A stretch of DNA of 64,000 nt. Origin: an uncultured Pseudomonadales bacterium. Lineage in GTDB: Bacteria; Pseudomonadota; Gammaproteobacteria; Pseudomonadales; UBA7434. Location of the stretch: NCBI GenBank assembly GCA_905478995.1, contig CAJQKT010000018.1:1-64000 (forward strand), written 5' to 3'. A program made the position numbers and the translations under genes. The notes beneath the pieces were generated by a model. The model was not told the DNA's origin. It saw nothing but the letters and a program-made list of their open reading frames with translations, and made no database searches. Below are positions 51,414-60,516 of this stretch, piece by piece; the stretch's first letter is position 1, and each line of letters opens with the position of its first letter.

Positions 51414-52151
51414 GTGAACCGTCGCGATAATGATGAATTAGAAAATATTCCACGCATGGCACCTGCTCAGGATGAAGTGGCCGGTCGGCGATCGCTGGCT
51501 GGCCAAAGCCAAAGTTCTAAGCGTTCAGGCTCTCATGGCGGCGGAGCGTCGAGGGAGGGTGGTGGCTTGCTCAGTATTATTTCTCTTTTAATTGCCATTA
51601 CTGCAATGGGCGCGGCATATTTCTTATGGGATCAAAGTCGGTTAACCAATGCAAGTGCCAAAAGTGTAGAGCAGCGCCTTATTGTGCTTGAGTCTCAATT
51701 AGCCAGTACGGGTGATGAGCTTTCACAATCTGATGCAGCCGTGCGTGTGCAATTGAAAACAGTCGATACTGAGGTGAGAAAACTTTGGGATGCTCGCAAA
51801 AAAAGCATCAAGCTATTAAATGAACATGACGTCTCGGTTAGAAATCTGACCACACGCACCAGCGGTCTTAAAAAACAATACAGCGCGGCAATGGTCCAGC
51901 TTACGGCGTTGGCGGCGGAGTTAGATGAAGTGGTTGAAACACTTGAAACAGCCCAAATTACGTCGCTTCAAAAAAACGTGGGCAATACGAGCCAGAAAGT
52001 ACAGCAAATGAGTAAGAGCGTCGATAGTTTGAGCGGTCGTGTGCTTGCTAATGAAGAGTGGCTCGAAGCGATTAATGCGTTTCGTCGCCAAGTCAATGAT
52101 CGGTTGAATGCCTTGCAAAACCCAACGAATCCCACGCCCGTTTTACAGTAG
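51414..52151 (+). CDS. Membrane-anchored coiled-coil protein
   Basis: 245 aa from GTG 51414. A Ser/Arg/Gly-rich cytosolic stretch (1-50), one membrane segment (about 52-71, LLSIISLLIAITAMGAAYFL) and a long periplasmic coiled coil (80-235) with heptad-like spacing and many Gln/Lys/Glu. No enzyme motif. The topology resembles small membrane-anchored coiled-coil proteins that occur next to fumarase or tail-specific genes in marine gammaproteobacteria. The gene is followed by the fumarase gene at 130 bp. Function unknown. Confidence 0.65.
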   Translation: MNRRDNDELENIPRMAPAQDEVAGRRSLAGQSQSSKRSGSHGGGASREGGGLLSIISLLIAITAMGAAYFLWDQSRLTNASAKSVEQRLIVLESQLASTGDELSQSDAAVRVQLKTVDTEVRKLWDARKKSIKLLNEHDVSVRNLTTRTSGLKKQYSAAMVQLTALAAELDEVVETLETAQITSLQKNVGNTSQKVQQMSKSVDSLSGRVLANEEWLEAINAFRRQVNDRLNALQNPTNPTPVLQ

Positions 52152-52283
52152 TGCACGCAGTTTTTTGTCTGCCATTTTTCACAGAGTTTGATTGTTTTAT
52201 AGCGCTCCTTGGCTTTGAGTCTGGAACGATTGATTAATGGCTAACGCCACTTTGGCCTTTTTAAAGTAAGGAGTATGTTTTTA

Positions 52284-53804
52284 ATGGCAGCCATCAAGCA
52301 AGCAGATCTAATCGCCAGTGTGGCCGACGCGCTGCAATATATTTCGTACTACCATCCACTGGATTTTATTGAGGCAATCAACGATGCGTACGAAAAGGAG
52401 CAATCAAAAGCCGCTAAAGATGCGATGGCGCAAATATTGATTAACTCGCGTATGTGCGCCATGGGTCATCGGCCCATCTGCCAAGACACGGGCATCGTGA
52501 CTGTCATTGTTAAGGTAGGCATGGAAGTTCGTTGGGATGATGCGACGATGGGCGTGACCGAGATGATTAATGAGGGTGTACGGCAAGCCTATAAACTGCC
52601 TGATAACGTGTTGCGGGCTTCTATTTTGGCCGACCCGGATGGTGAGCGAAAAAACACCATGGACAATACGCCGGCAGTGATCCATTACGAAATCGTGCCG
52701 GGTGCCACCGTTGATGTGCAGTTAGCAGCCAAGGGTGGTGGCTCGGAGGCCAAAGCTAAATTTGCGATGCTCAATCCTTCAGATTCTGTTGTCGACTGGG
52801 TGCTTGAACAGCTGCCTAAAATGGGCGCTGGATGGTGTCCGCCTGGGATGCTGGGTATCGGTATTGGGGGTACTGCTGAAAAGGCTATGCTGCTGGCCAA
52901 AGAGGTGCTTATGGAGCCGGTCAGTATTAAACAGCTGCAGGGAAGAGGTGCATCAAATCGGTCTGAAGAGTTGCGACTAGAACTTTATGAAAAAGTGAAT
53001 CAGCTAGGTATTGGCGCACAAGGTCTGGGTGGTCTGACCACGGTGGTCGATGTAAAGGTCAAAGATTTCCCTACACATGCGGCCAATAAAGCCGTGGCGA
53101 TTATTCCTAATTGTGCAGCAACGCGACACGCCCATTTCGTTTTAGACGGCTCTGGCGCAGTTGCCTTGGAGCCACCCAAATTATCTGATTGGCCCGATAT
53201 CAGTTGGGATGTGGGTGAAAACGTTCGACGGGTAAATTTAAATACTGTTACGGCTGATGATGTTAAAGCATGGGCCACTGGCGAGACGCTATTGCTGTCG
53301 GGGAAAATGCTGACTGGTCGAGACGCTGCTCATAAAAAAATGACCGATCTATTAGCGCGTGGTGAAGATTTGCCGGTTGATCTAAAAGGACGTTTTATTT
53401 ATTACGTCGGTCCGGTTGACCCAGTACGCGACGAGGTGGTTGGCCCCGCAGGTCCAACGACCGCTACCCGCATGGACAAGTTTACTCGCACGATGCTGGA
53501 GCAAACCGGTTTGCTGGGTATGATTGGCAAGGCCGAGCGCGGGCCTGTGGCGATTGAAGCAATAAAAGATAATGAAGCAATTTATTTAATGGCAGTGGGT
53601 GGCGCTGCATATTTAGTTGCGCAAGCTATTAAGCATGCCAAGGTGGTCGCCTTCCCTGAATTAGGGATGGAAGCCATTTACGAATTTGATTTAGAAGACA
53701 TGCCGGTAACTGTCGCCGTCGACAGCCGAGGCGAGTCGGTGCATCAAACTGGGCCGGCTATTTGGGCAGCAAAAATTCAAGAGCAAGTAATCAAGGTAAA
53801 CTAA
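52284..53804 (+). CDS. Fumarate hydratase, class I (iron-sulfur type)
   Basis: 506 aa. Begins AAIKQADLIASVADALQYIS and has CQDTGIVTVIVKVG (Cys ligand of the 4Fe-4S cluster), GGGSEAKAKFAML, GIGIGGTAEKAM, PTHAANKAVAIIPNCAATRH (Cys), and TATRMDKFTRTMLEQTGLLG in the C-terminal domain. Such proteins are the heat-labile Fe-S fumarases (FumA type) of the TCA cycle. The C-terminal beta domain is fused, as expected. An ATG at 52275 adds three residues; the SD site (AAGGAG) suits 52284 better. Confidence 0.95.
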   Translation: MAAIKQADLIASVADALQYISYYHPLDFIEAINDAYEKEQSKAAKDAMAQILINSRMCAMGHRPICQDTGIVTVIVKVGMEVRWDDATMGVTEMINEGVRQAYKLPDNVLRASILADPDGERKNTMDNTPAVIHYEIVPGATVDVQLAAKGGGSEAKAKFAMLNPSDSVVDWVLEQLPKMGAGWCPPGMLGIGIGGTAEKAMLLAKEVLMEPVSIKQLQGRGASNRSEELRLELYEKVNQLGIGAQGLGGLTTVVDVKVKDFPTHAANKAVAIIPNCAATRHAHFVLDGSGAVALEPPKLSDWPDISWDVGENVRRVNLNTVTADDVKAWATGETLLLSGKMLTGRDAAHKKMTDLLARGEDLPVDLKGRFIYYVGPVDPVRDEVVGPAGPTTATRMDKFTRTMLEQTGLLGMIGKAERGPVAIEAIKDNEAIYLMAVGGAAYLVAQAIKHAKVVAFPELGMEAIYEFDLEDMPVTVAVDSRGESVHQTGPAIWAAKIQEQVIKVN

Positions 53805-53838
53805 TTTTTTATTACAGTAATCAGGCAACGGATAATTC

Positions 53839-55293
53839 ATGCAAAAAGTATTGAGTAGTATTGAACGACGTACCAAAATCGTGGCAACTTTGGGGCCCGC
53901 TTCGAGTAGCGTTGAGGTTTTGAGTGATTTAATTGAAGCAGGGGTGGATGTATTTAGGCTGAACTTTTCACATGGTTGTCATGCCGATCATAGCAAAGCG
54001 ATAGAGATTGTGAGAGAGCAGGCTACTTTAAAAAATCGTCATGTTGGAATCATGGGCGACTTGCAAGGACCTAAAATACGTATTGGGCAATTACAGCAGG
54101 ATTCGATGGAGCTGGCTAACGGGCAAGAAATTGTTTTGACCATTGATGCTAGTAGTGCAAATAGTCTACAAAATCGCATCCACGTTACCTACGAGCCGCT
54201 GCCCACATCGGTCCACGCTGAGGATATCTTGCTGCTTGATGATGGCCGAATTCGTTTGTTAGTCAAAAGCACTAGCACTACAGATGTAGTCTGTGAAGTG
54301 ACACAGGCCGGCCCGTTGAGCTCTCGCAAAGGTATTAATCGACTCGGTGGCGGCTTAGCTGCAGATGCGATTACTGAAAAGGATTTGGAAGATTTACAGT
54401 GCATTATTGAAAACAATCTTGAATTTGTTGCGGTTTCCTTTCCTTGCCGCGGCTCCGATTTACTACCCGTGCGCGATGCGTTGACTAAGGCCGGTAGTGA
54501 AGCCAAAATTATTGCTAAAATTGAGCGCGCCGAAGTGGTGGCTAACGATGCTAATCTACAGGAGCTGATTGATGCGGCTGATGGCGTTATGGTTGCGCGG
54601 GGTGATTTAGGCGTTGAAATTGGCGATCCGCAGCTGATTGGCATTCAGAAAAAAATCATCAAAATGGCACGTAAATCTAACAAACCCGTGATTACAGCGA
54701 CGCAGATGATGGAATCCATGATCACGCAGCCCGTACCCACGCGCGCCGAAGTATTTGATGTGGCGAATGCGGTGTTGGATTGCACCGATGCGGTGATGCT
54801 TTCGGGTGAAACTGCCACTGGGGCTTTTCCGGTTAAGGTGGTAGAGGCTATGTCGGAGACAGCCATTGGCGCTGAAAAACATCCTACCATGGTGCAGTCA
54901 GGTTATCGTCTCGAACGAATATTTACTCAAAGCAACGAATGTATTGCGTTATCAGCGATGTATGCGGCCAATCATCTCGAGGGCATTTCAGCTATTGTCT
55001 GTTTGTCGGAATCGGGTAATACACCTTTGATCGCTTCCCGAATACGTTCGGGTTTGCCTATTTATGGAGTATCACGAAATCTTATGGCGTGTCGGCGCAT
55101 GGCCTTGATGCGCGGAGTCATCCCCTTGTATTTTGATCCCACTCAAAGCGGCGATGTCGGCGAAGCTATTATGTCGTTGATAGCCGAGCGCGGTGAGTTA
55201 TTGTCAGGGCAACGTATAGCCTTCACATGCGGCGATTCGCCTGGTGAGGGAGGATCATCTAACACCTTGAAGCTGCTGACTTACCGTGCTTAG
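53839..55293 (+). CDS. pykA: Pyruvate kinase
   Basis: 484 aa. RRTKIVATLGPASSSVEVLS, GIMGDLQGPKIRIGQLQQ, substrate/metal loop KIIAKIERAEVVANDANLQE, VMVARGDLGVEI, TATQMMESM and SGETATGAFPVK are all intact. It makes pyruvate and ATP from PEP and ADP. The C-terminal allosteric domain is present, so this is the full-length PykA/PykF type. It starts 34 bp after fumarase in the same direction; a perfect terminator follows. Confidence 0.96.
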   Translation: MQKVLSSIERRTKIVATLGPASSSVEVLSDLIEAGVDVFRLNFSHGCHADHSKAIEIVREQATLKNRHVGIMGDLQGPKIRIGQLQQDSMELANGQEIVLTIDASSANSLQNRIHVTYEPLPTSVHAEDILLLDDGRIRLLVKSTSTTDVVCEVTQAGPLSSRKGINRLGGGLAADAITEKDLEDLQCIIENNLEFVAVSFPCRGSDLLPVRDALTKAGSEAKIIAKIERAEVVANDANLQELIDAADGVMVARGDLGVEIGDPQLIGIQKKIIKMARKSNKPVITATQMMESMITQPVPTRAEVFDVANAVLDCTDAVMLSGETATGAFPVKVVEAMSETAIGAEKHPTMVQSGYRLERIFTQSNECIALSAMYAANHLEGISAIVCLSESGNTPLIASRIRSGLPIYGVSRNLMACRRMALMRGVIPLYFDPTQSGDVGEAIMSLIAERGELLSGQRIAFTCGDSPGEGGSSNTLKLLTYRA

Positions 55294-55374
55294 CTGCGTT
55301 AATCATTGAAAAGTTGATGCTCCGAGCCTTCGGGCAAAGGTAAGTTGAATGACCGTAGGCTATTTCATCATTAC

Positions 55375-55412
55375 TAAAAAACCCACACTGGTAACCAGTG
55401 TGGGTTTTTTTT
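55375..55412 (+). terminator. Rho-independent terminator of pyruvate kinase
   Basis: AAAACCCACACTGG/TA/ACCAGTGTGGGTTTTTTTT. A perfect inverted repeat with an A-run and a T-run on each side, so it can also serve the convergent gene. Confidence 0.95.
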
Positions 55413-55466
55413 GAGCCGAGCAAAAGAGGAACTCTTAGTAACTCAGATCCATCTCAATGACCTGGC

Positions 55467-56930
55467 TTACTTCACTTTACGGCTTACTCTAACGATACTG
55501 GCAAACCCTGCAAATAATGCCAACATGCCTGCTACGCCCATGATCGGAACATTAACCGACTCTACACACTGCGCTTGATCTACCGCTGGTAAAGTGCCGG
55601 GGATAACCCATCCCTGCGTCCAATCGTTCTCACAGTCACGTACAGCACCGATAAACTCGACTGAATCAAAGAAAGTATCGCCAGTAATCAATGCATCAGA
55701 AGTGGGCTGTTGAATCGCTTCGTTAAAGCCGTTGATATAACCGTTGAATGTTGCTGTGTAGGCCGCTGGGGCGTCACCAGCACTAAACGCTGAACCTAGG
55801 TTTGGACAGTCACCTACGGCTGAGAGTAAAGTCGATGTTTCAGTATCAGGGTCAAAACAATCGTGGCCTCCAGCCGTCATTTGAATAGCAACGTTAGCAT
55901 AAGTTAATGCGTTGTTTTCTCGACTTTTAATGCCGTCCGAATTGCCACCGTCTTTATTCGAAGAACTGTTTGAAATGATCGAAATGTTGGCAACCTTGCC
56001 TGCTGCTGGCTCAAATGTTCCTTTACCATCCACTTCGAATCCACGATCGTGTGGCAAGCTTGCATCTTGGTAAACTAGAACATACTGGGCTTTACCGTCC
56101 CAGCCGCCAGTCACATCAAATGAGTCGTCACGGTTACTGGTAAGCACTAGGTTTTTAACGTTAACCGTACCACCGAAAAATTCGACGCCGTCATCTTGGT
56201 TGGCGTGCACTTGAATGTGGTTAACGTCCGTGCCGCTACCAACACCTTGAAAGGCAATACCGTTAAACTCAGACACCGCAGAGAAATCGAATCCGGCATA
56301 AGCTAAAGTGGTGTACTGCAAAGTACCACTGCTGTCAGTATCATTATCACCACCATACGTGCCAGTGCCGGCTTCTCCATATTTAACACACGTTCCAACC
56401 GAGCCGCAGTTATTAATACTCGCATAACCGTTTATGTAGAGGCCTCCCCATTGCGCACGTTGACCGCCGGTACCGTCCAGATCTTCCATCGAAGTCATAC
56501 GAATGGGATTGTTGGCCGTACCAACCGCATTGATGTCTGAGCCACGATGAATGACGAGCAGATCGGTTGAGCCGCCGCCGCCAGTACCAGCAATAGTAAC
56601 GCCAGCGTTGATATTCAACGCCGAAGCATTGGCATCTGCAGTGACCGAGGACACGATGGACTGGGCGTCTTCAGACTGAACATCAGTTTCGTTACCAATC
56701 TCAACTTTTCCATCAAGAACCCATAAAATGCCGCCGTTGGTGGCAGTTAGCGTAGGTGCTGGTCTCGCTGAATCGTAAACACCCGACAGCGCGCAAGCCT
56801 CGGTGGCGCCAGTAGCCGTGAGAGCTGCGGAAGCTGCTGCGAAGGTAGCAGTGTTTGTTGGGCAAGCAGCGTTGGCTGCGCCCGCAGATATTGTCAGTAT
56901 TGAAGCAGTTAAAATTGATAGATTACGCAT
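55467..56930 (-). CDS. Secreted beta-rich protein with a CTERM-like tail, paired with a TonB receptor
   Basis: 487 aa. Signal peptide MRNLSILTASILTISAGAAN (cleavage near ANA). The mature protein is rich in Gly, Asn, Asp, Ser and Thr; segments such as WGGLYINGYASINNCGSVGT, VKNLVLTSNRDDSFDVTGGW and GVEFFGGTVNVKN suggest a right-handed parallel beta-helix. The C-terminus has PIMGVAGMLALFAGFASIVR followed by VSRKVK: a short motif, hydrophobic segment and basic tail, like the tripartite CTERM signals. Similar proteins in other bacteria are often miscalled multidrug transporters and sit beside TonB-dependent receptors, as here (368 bp downstream of one). Start at 56930, GGAG upstream; ligand unknown. 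Confidence 0.75.
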   Translation of the reverse strand: MRNLSILTASILTISAGAANAACPTNTATFAAASAALTATGATEACALSGVYDSARPAPTLTATNGGILWVLDGKVEIGNETDVQSEDAQSIVSSVTADANASALNINAGVTIAGTGGGGSTDLLVIHRGSDINAVGTANNPIRMTSMEDLDGTGGQRAQWGGLYINGYASINNCGSVGTCVKYGEAGTGTYGGDNDTDSSGTLQYTTLAYAGFDFSAVSEFNGIAFQGVGSGTDVNHIQVHANQDDGVEFFGGTVNVKNLVLTSNRDDSFDVTGGWDGKAQYVLVYQDASLPHDRGFEVDGKGTFEPAAGKVANISIISNSSSNKDGGNSDGIKSRENNALTYANVAIQMTAGGHDCFDPDTETSTLLSAVGDCPNLGSAFSAGDAPAAYTATFNGYINGFNEAIQQPTSDALITGDTFFDSVEFIGAVRDCENDWTQGWVIPGTLPAVDQAQCVESVNVPIMGVAGMLALFAGFASIVRVSRKVK

Positions 56931-57224
56931 AAGAATACTCCGATAATTTACGTTAATGTAAGCTCTTGCTCCTAACATTTTCATGACGATAGCAATGAGC
57001 CTAAATTCTTTTTTGATAACATGAGTCGCTTGTTTCGATTGCGCAAAAGTGCACTTTTCATAATTGTGCTGATCACTGGCTTCCTGTGAATAACGTCAAA
57101 AGGTTCATTGACGTTAAAAAGAGAAGTTGTGATGCGTGTGCACTCGCGCCTGCGAAACTTAACTCGGAGAGAATATTAGGCAGAGGGAATGACAGTTAAG
57201 CGAGTATTTGATTTCAGAATTGTG

Positions 57225-57257
57225 ACGCCTAAGGGGACTTGAGGGCCCCTTGGGCGT
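57225..57257 (-). terminator. Strong hairpin between the receptor and the secreted protein
   Basis: A 12-bp stem (57225-57236 with 57246-57257; one wobble pair) lies 41 bp after the TonB receptor stop. It has no T-tract on the minus strand, so it may be a transcript-stabilising or processing hairpin giving differential expression of the two genes rather than a classical terminator. Confidence 0.55.
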
Positions 57258-57297
57258 AATCGGCATGTCTGCCTGAGTAGGTATTTCCTAATGACGG

Positions 57298-60069
57298 TTA
57301 ATACTGTTTCCAAGTAATACTGACGCCATAGGTTACACCCACTTCGTAATCGTCGTAAGGCAACCGAATATCAGCCAAGCTGGGGTCACGCGCCGATTCG
57401 ATTGAAGGCGCCAAAAGAGCGGCCTTGCGTTCGACTCTTTCATTCAAAATGTTAGTGACTTTAAAGCCGAATTCGAAGACGGAATCCTCGATATAGAGTG
57501 AGCTCTTATAGTTGAAGTTTAGGCTGTTAAAAGGTTGCTCATAAACGGCATGCTTGTTTTTTCCATCGGCGCTGCGCATGCTAATTAATCTTTCGGAAAA
57601 ATGGTTATAGGCTAGCGAAACGGTATGTAAATCACTTTCATACGTGAGTTGCAAATTATAGAGTTCATTGGATAACCCCTGCATGGGGCGCTCATCATTA
57701 AAGATAGGCGCTGTGAGTCGCGAGTCGATAACCTCCGAATTAATCAGCGTGGTATTAGCCGAGAGCATTATCCTAGACGATAAATAGTGTTTGATTTCAA
57801 ATTCTAAGCCGCGATTTTTTGCACTATCTAAATTGATCCAGACCAACTTAGGATCTTCTCCATCCGTCTCTTCGATTTCAACAGGGTTACGAATCGATTT
57901 TTTAAAATAAGTTAACCCAAAATAATTGTCTGCACCGTAATACCATTCATAACGAATATCAAAATTGGCTATGCGGGCGATTTTAAGTTTGCTATTACCA
58001 ATGTACGTTTCGTCTTCATCAGGATTATAAAAAGATAATGGTGAAAGCTCGCGTAGGATGGGTCGGTTAACGGATTCACTATAGGCCGAGCGGAGAATCA
58101 TGTTGTCGTAAAAATCCCATGATATCGATGTAGAGTTGAGTCTAAATTTTTCGGATGGGGCCGAAATGAGCTCTGCTAGCGTTGCTCTGCCTCTATCCAA
58201 TGCGTTCTGATCTGCCTCACTCAAGAGCACCCCACCGGTAAGTGGATTAATGAGCGATTTACTTGAGCGCTCATGGCGGGTGCCAAGAGTGAAACGGAAG
58301 CTGTCAGTTAGCTGGGCATCCCAAAGCACATAAAAAGCTTCGGTCTCAAATGTCCCTACAAACCCCTCAGGAGTGTCGGGGTCACGAAAAAAACCTTCGT
58401 CCAAATCAATATGGCCATTCGCTTGAATGGATGTAGCGGATGCGCCGGTCAATAAATAGCAACTATCATCAGTAGTCGCTGCCTGGCCAATTGCGCAAGC
58501 TGAAGTGTTAGTCAGCTGTGTCAGTGGCAGCAGCGCTGCGTTCGCATCAAGGGCCAGCAAATCAGTATTGAAGGCATATTGAAAACTATCGAAAACCCGT
58601 TGTTGCTCCATGCGAGCATAGCCCATCTTTAACTTGAGGGCGGAGAGAAAGCTAGCATTGCTAGAGAGCGGTAGCGAAAGGTCAAATCCATATTCGGTGG
58701 TTTTATCATCAAGCTCAGTCCAGGAACGGCTTGGGTCCGAAGTCGAAACGAACACCGGCGCTCCATTACGAATATTCTGTTCAATGACGCGCGAGTCAGG
58801 GGTATCCCTGCTCGAATTAATTTGACTATAGCGCCAATTCAGCTCACCCACCGCAAGATAATGTTGACCGGCTAGCTGGCGTAACATGATTTCGTTTTCA
58901 GTCCAGACGAGTTGCTCTTGTTGCACCAATAGCTCTTCGAATGGATTGGCTTCGAGCCCGCTTGAGGCCAAATCAGAGCTTTTTCTTACCTGCATTAAAG
59001 TCAAATTAATTAAATGCGTGCTATCAATGTCGGCGCCGGCCGAGAAAAGTAGATTACTGTTGATTGTTCTCAGTGTCAGATTTCGATCGCTAACACGTGC
59101 AATGCCGCTGGCTTCATCTGCGCTAACCAAGAGTTCATTGCGAGTCGATTCAATACTGTCAACAAACACTCGCCTTTCGCTGGCGGTCTGGTTGGCGAGA
59201 TCGAGATAATCGTAGCGTGTTATCTTGCGCATGCGATTGCGCCATTTGTTGCTCAGTGAGCCAGAAGCAATGAATCCCAACTCTAACCGATCGCTGAATT
59301 GGTAACGTGCGCCACCGGCCATTGCATACGACCAGTCGTAGGGGTTTGAGTCACTCTGGAGCTGCCAATTGTTATTAAAGCTCAGCGTAATTGCGTCTTG
59401 CTGCGCTCCACTAAGCGGGGAGTTTCTAACAAAAGTTCGCTTGTAATTTTTATCGTTTGCTTTAACGATGGCGGGGCGGCTACGTTCACCATCGTCATAA
59501 CCTAACCAGTCGCGGCCGCTACCTGCGTAAGTCAGTCCTGATTGACTTGTACTGATATCGTTGTAGCTAGTTGATGTTTTTATTTTAAAAAATGGCTCAT
59601 TGGGTACGGCGGCGGTGCGAATGTCGACTATACCGCCAGAGAACTCAATACCGTAATTAGCTGAATGGGTTTTTTGGACCAGTACATTTTTCACAACCGA
59701 AGTATCAAAAAGATCGAGAGGTACGGCGCGTTGCAGTGGCTCAGGGCTAGGCATCGATGTACCGTTGACATAGGTTGAAGAATACCGTTCGCCTAATCCC
59801 CGCACATAAATAAACCGACCACCGACCAAACTTAAGCCTGGTAAGCGCTTGAGCGCCGCACCGATATCGCTATCACCTGCTATGGACATGTCATCGGCGT
59901 CGAGTAATTCGGAGACTTCAGAAGTTTGAAGTTTCTCATCCGGAGTAAACGCCTTGATCACAACTACTTCCTCCATTTGTTGTCCAGCAACCGAGGTGCT
60001 CAGAGGCATGGCCAATAAAATGGCGACAGTGTTTGATCGCCAACTTTTTAATAAATTAGAAACGGGCAT
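57298..60069 (-). CDS. TonB-dependent outer-membrane receptor
   Basis: 923 aa. Signal peptide (1-29), a plug domain with GAALKRLPGLSLVGGRFIYV followed by RGLGERYSSTYVNGTSMPSP, and a beta-barrel ending ...VSITWKQY, with a terminal aromatic. The plug starts with EEVVVIKAFTPDE, which may serve as the TonB box. These receptors take up bound ligands larger than porins allow, using TonB-ExbBD energy. The specific ligand is not clear. The type with RGLGERYS in the plug is widespread in marine and Caulobacter-like bacteria. ATG 60069; TTG 60075 is an alternative. Upstream leader has a hairpin and a PHO-like site. Confidence 0.92.
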   Translation of the reverse strand: MPVSNLLKSWRSNTVAILLAMPLSTSVAGQQMEEVVVIKAFTPDEKLQTSEVSELLDADDMSIAGDSDIGAALKRLPGLSLVGGRFIYVRGLGERYSSTYVNGTSMPSPEPLQRAVPLDLFDTSVVKNVLVQKTHSANYGIEFSGGIVDIRTAAVPNEPFFKIKTSTSYNDISTSQSGLTYAGSGRDWLGYDDGERSRPAIVKANDKNYKRTFVRNSPLSGAQQDAITLSFNNNWQLQSDSNPYDWSYAMAGGARYQFSDRLELGFIASGSLSNKWRNRMRKITRYDYLDLANQTASERRVFVDSIESTRNELLVSADEASGIARVSDRNLTLRTINSNLLFSAGADIDSTHLINLTLMQVRKSSDLASSGLEANPFEELLVQQEQLVWTENEIMLRQLAGQHYLAVGELNWRYSQINSSRDTPDSRVIEQNIRNGAPVFVSTSDPSRSWTELDDKTTEYGFDLSLPLSSNASFLSALKLKMGYARMEQQRVFDSFQYAFNTDLLALDANAALLPLTQLTNTSACAIGQAATTDDSCYLLTGASATSIQANGHIDLDEGFFRDPDTPEGFVGTFETEAFYVLWDAQLTDSFRFTLGTRHERSSKSLINPLTGGVLLSEADQNALDRGRATLAELISAPSEKFRLNSTSISWDFYDNMILRSAYSESVNRPILRELSPLSFYNPDEDETYIGNSKLKIARIANFDIRYEWYYGADNYFGLTYFKKSIRNPVEIEETDGEDPKLVWINLDSAKNRGLEFEIKHYLSSRIMLSANTTLINSEVIDSRLTAPIFNDERPMQGLSNELYNLQLTYESDLHTVSLAYNHFSERLISMRSADGKNKHAVYEQPFNSLNFNYKSSLYIEDSVFEFGFKVTNILNERVERKAALLAPSIESARDPSLADIRLPYDDYEVGVTYGVSITWKQY

Positions 60070-60123
60070 AGTCAATTAGATAGTTTTAAAAAATGATAAG
60101 GTATCGCCAAAAATAACTTTAAC

Positions 60124-60171
60124 TAGCATCGTTTAGCGCTGGCCTGGTGCGCTAGCGCATGACCGATGCTA
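60124..60171 (-). promoter_or_regulatory. Two-part hairpin in the TonB receptor leader
   Basis: Outer stem TAGCATCG (60124-60131) with CGATGCTA (60164-60171); inner stem TAGCGC (60134-60139) with GCGCTA (60149-60154). It lies 55-102 bases before ATG 60069, so it would be in the 5' UTR if transcription starts upstream. Could be a regulatory leader or a palindrome for DNA binding; not recognised as a known riboswitch. Confidence 0.5.
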
Positions 60172-60280
60172 ATTTGAAAAAACTGGATTTGCTTTTGGTG
60201 ATAGTGAATGTTCGTTGGCAGCGCAATGTTCGTTGGAGAGGCGCTTAGTTTTCTAACGCAACCTATCGTAGATACGGTAT

Positions 60281-60298
60281 GTTACGATCGCATGACAG
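60281..60298 (-). promoter_or_regulatory. PHO-box-like site upstream of the TonB receptor
   Basis: Minus strand CTGTCATGCGATCGTAAC: an exact CTGTCAT half, four-base spacer, and a weaker second half (4 of 7). Suggests PhoB control of the receptor; distance to the start (about 212 bp) is long. Confidence 0.4.
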
Positions 60299-60389
60299 TT
60301 TGATTAACGAGTCGGTGTTGGCTTAAGCTTTTATTAGTTAGTGTATAGATGACCTTGATACTATTTTTAGTGGGTGCAGATGCTTGCAT

Positions 60390-60411
60390 TGGTAACGATA
60401 ATGTCACATTA
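60390..60411 (+). promoter_or_regulatory. PHO-box-like site upstream of phoB
   Basis: TGGTAACGATA then ATGTCACATTA: 11-bp period, second unit with a good TGTCAC core, first weak. Autoregulation of phoB by PhoB is usual. Confidence 0.4.
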
Positions 60412-60516
60412 ATATATTAAGTTGCTTAGACATTGTTTTGTCGGTTTGCAATCTAGGTTCCGCAAGATTGTTTTTCACAAGCAGATTTTGTAATTTATCG
60501 GATTGGTGTTGGATCT

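Larger units (their letters stand above)
60070..60516. other. 447 bp divergent region, TonB receptor and phoB
   Basis: Carries the leader hairpin (60124-60171) for the minus gene and two PHO-box-like sites (60281-60298, 60390-60411). No ORF. Confidence 0.6.

Noticed and set aside
57050-57085. Sigma-54-type promoter for the secreted protein at 55467
   Set aside because: A TGCAC-TTTTGC-like sequence exists on the minus strand but lacks the -24 GG, so it was not called.
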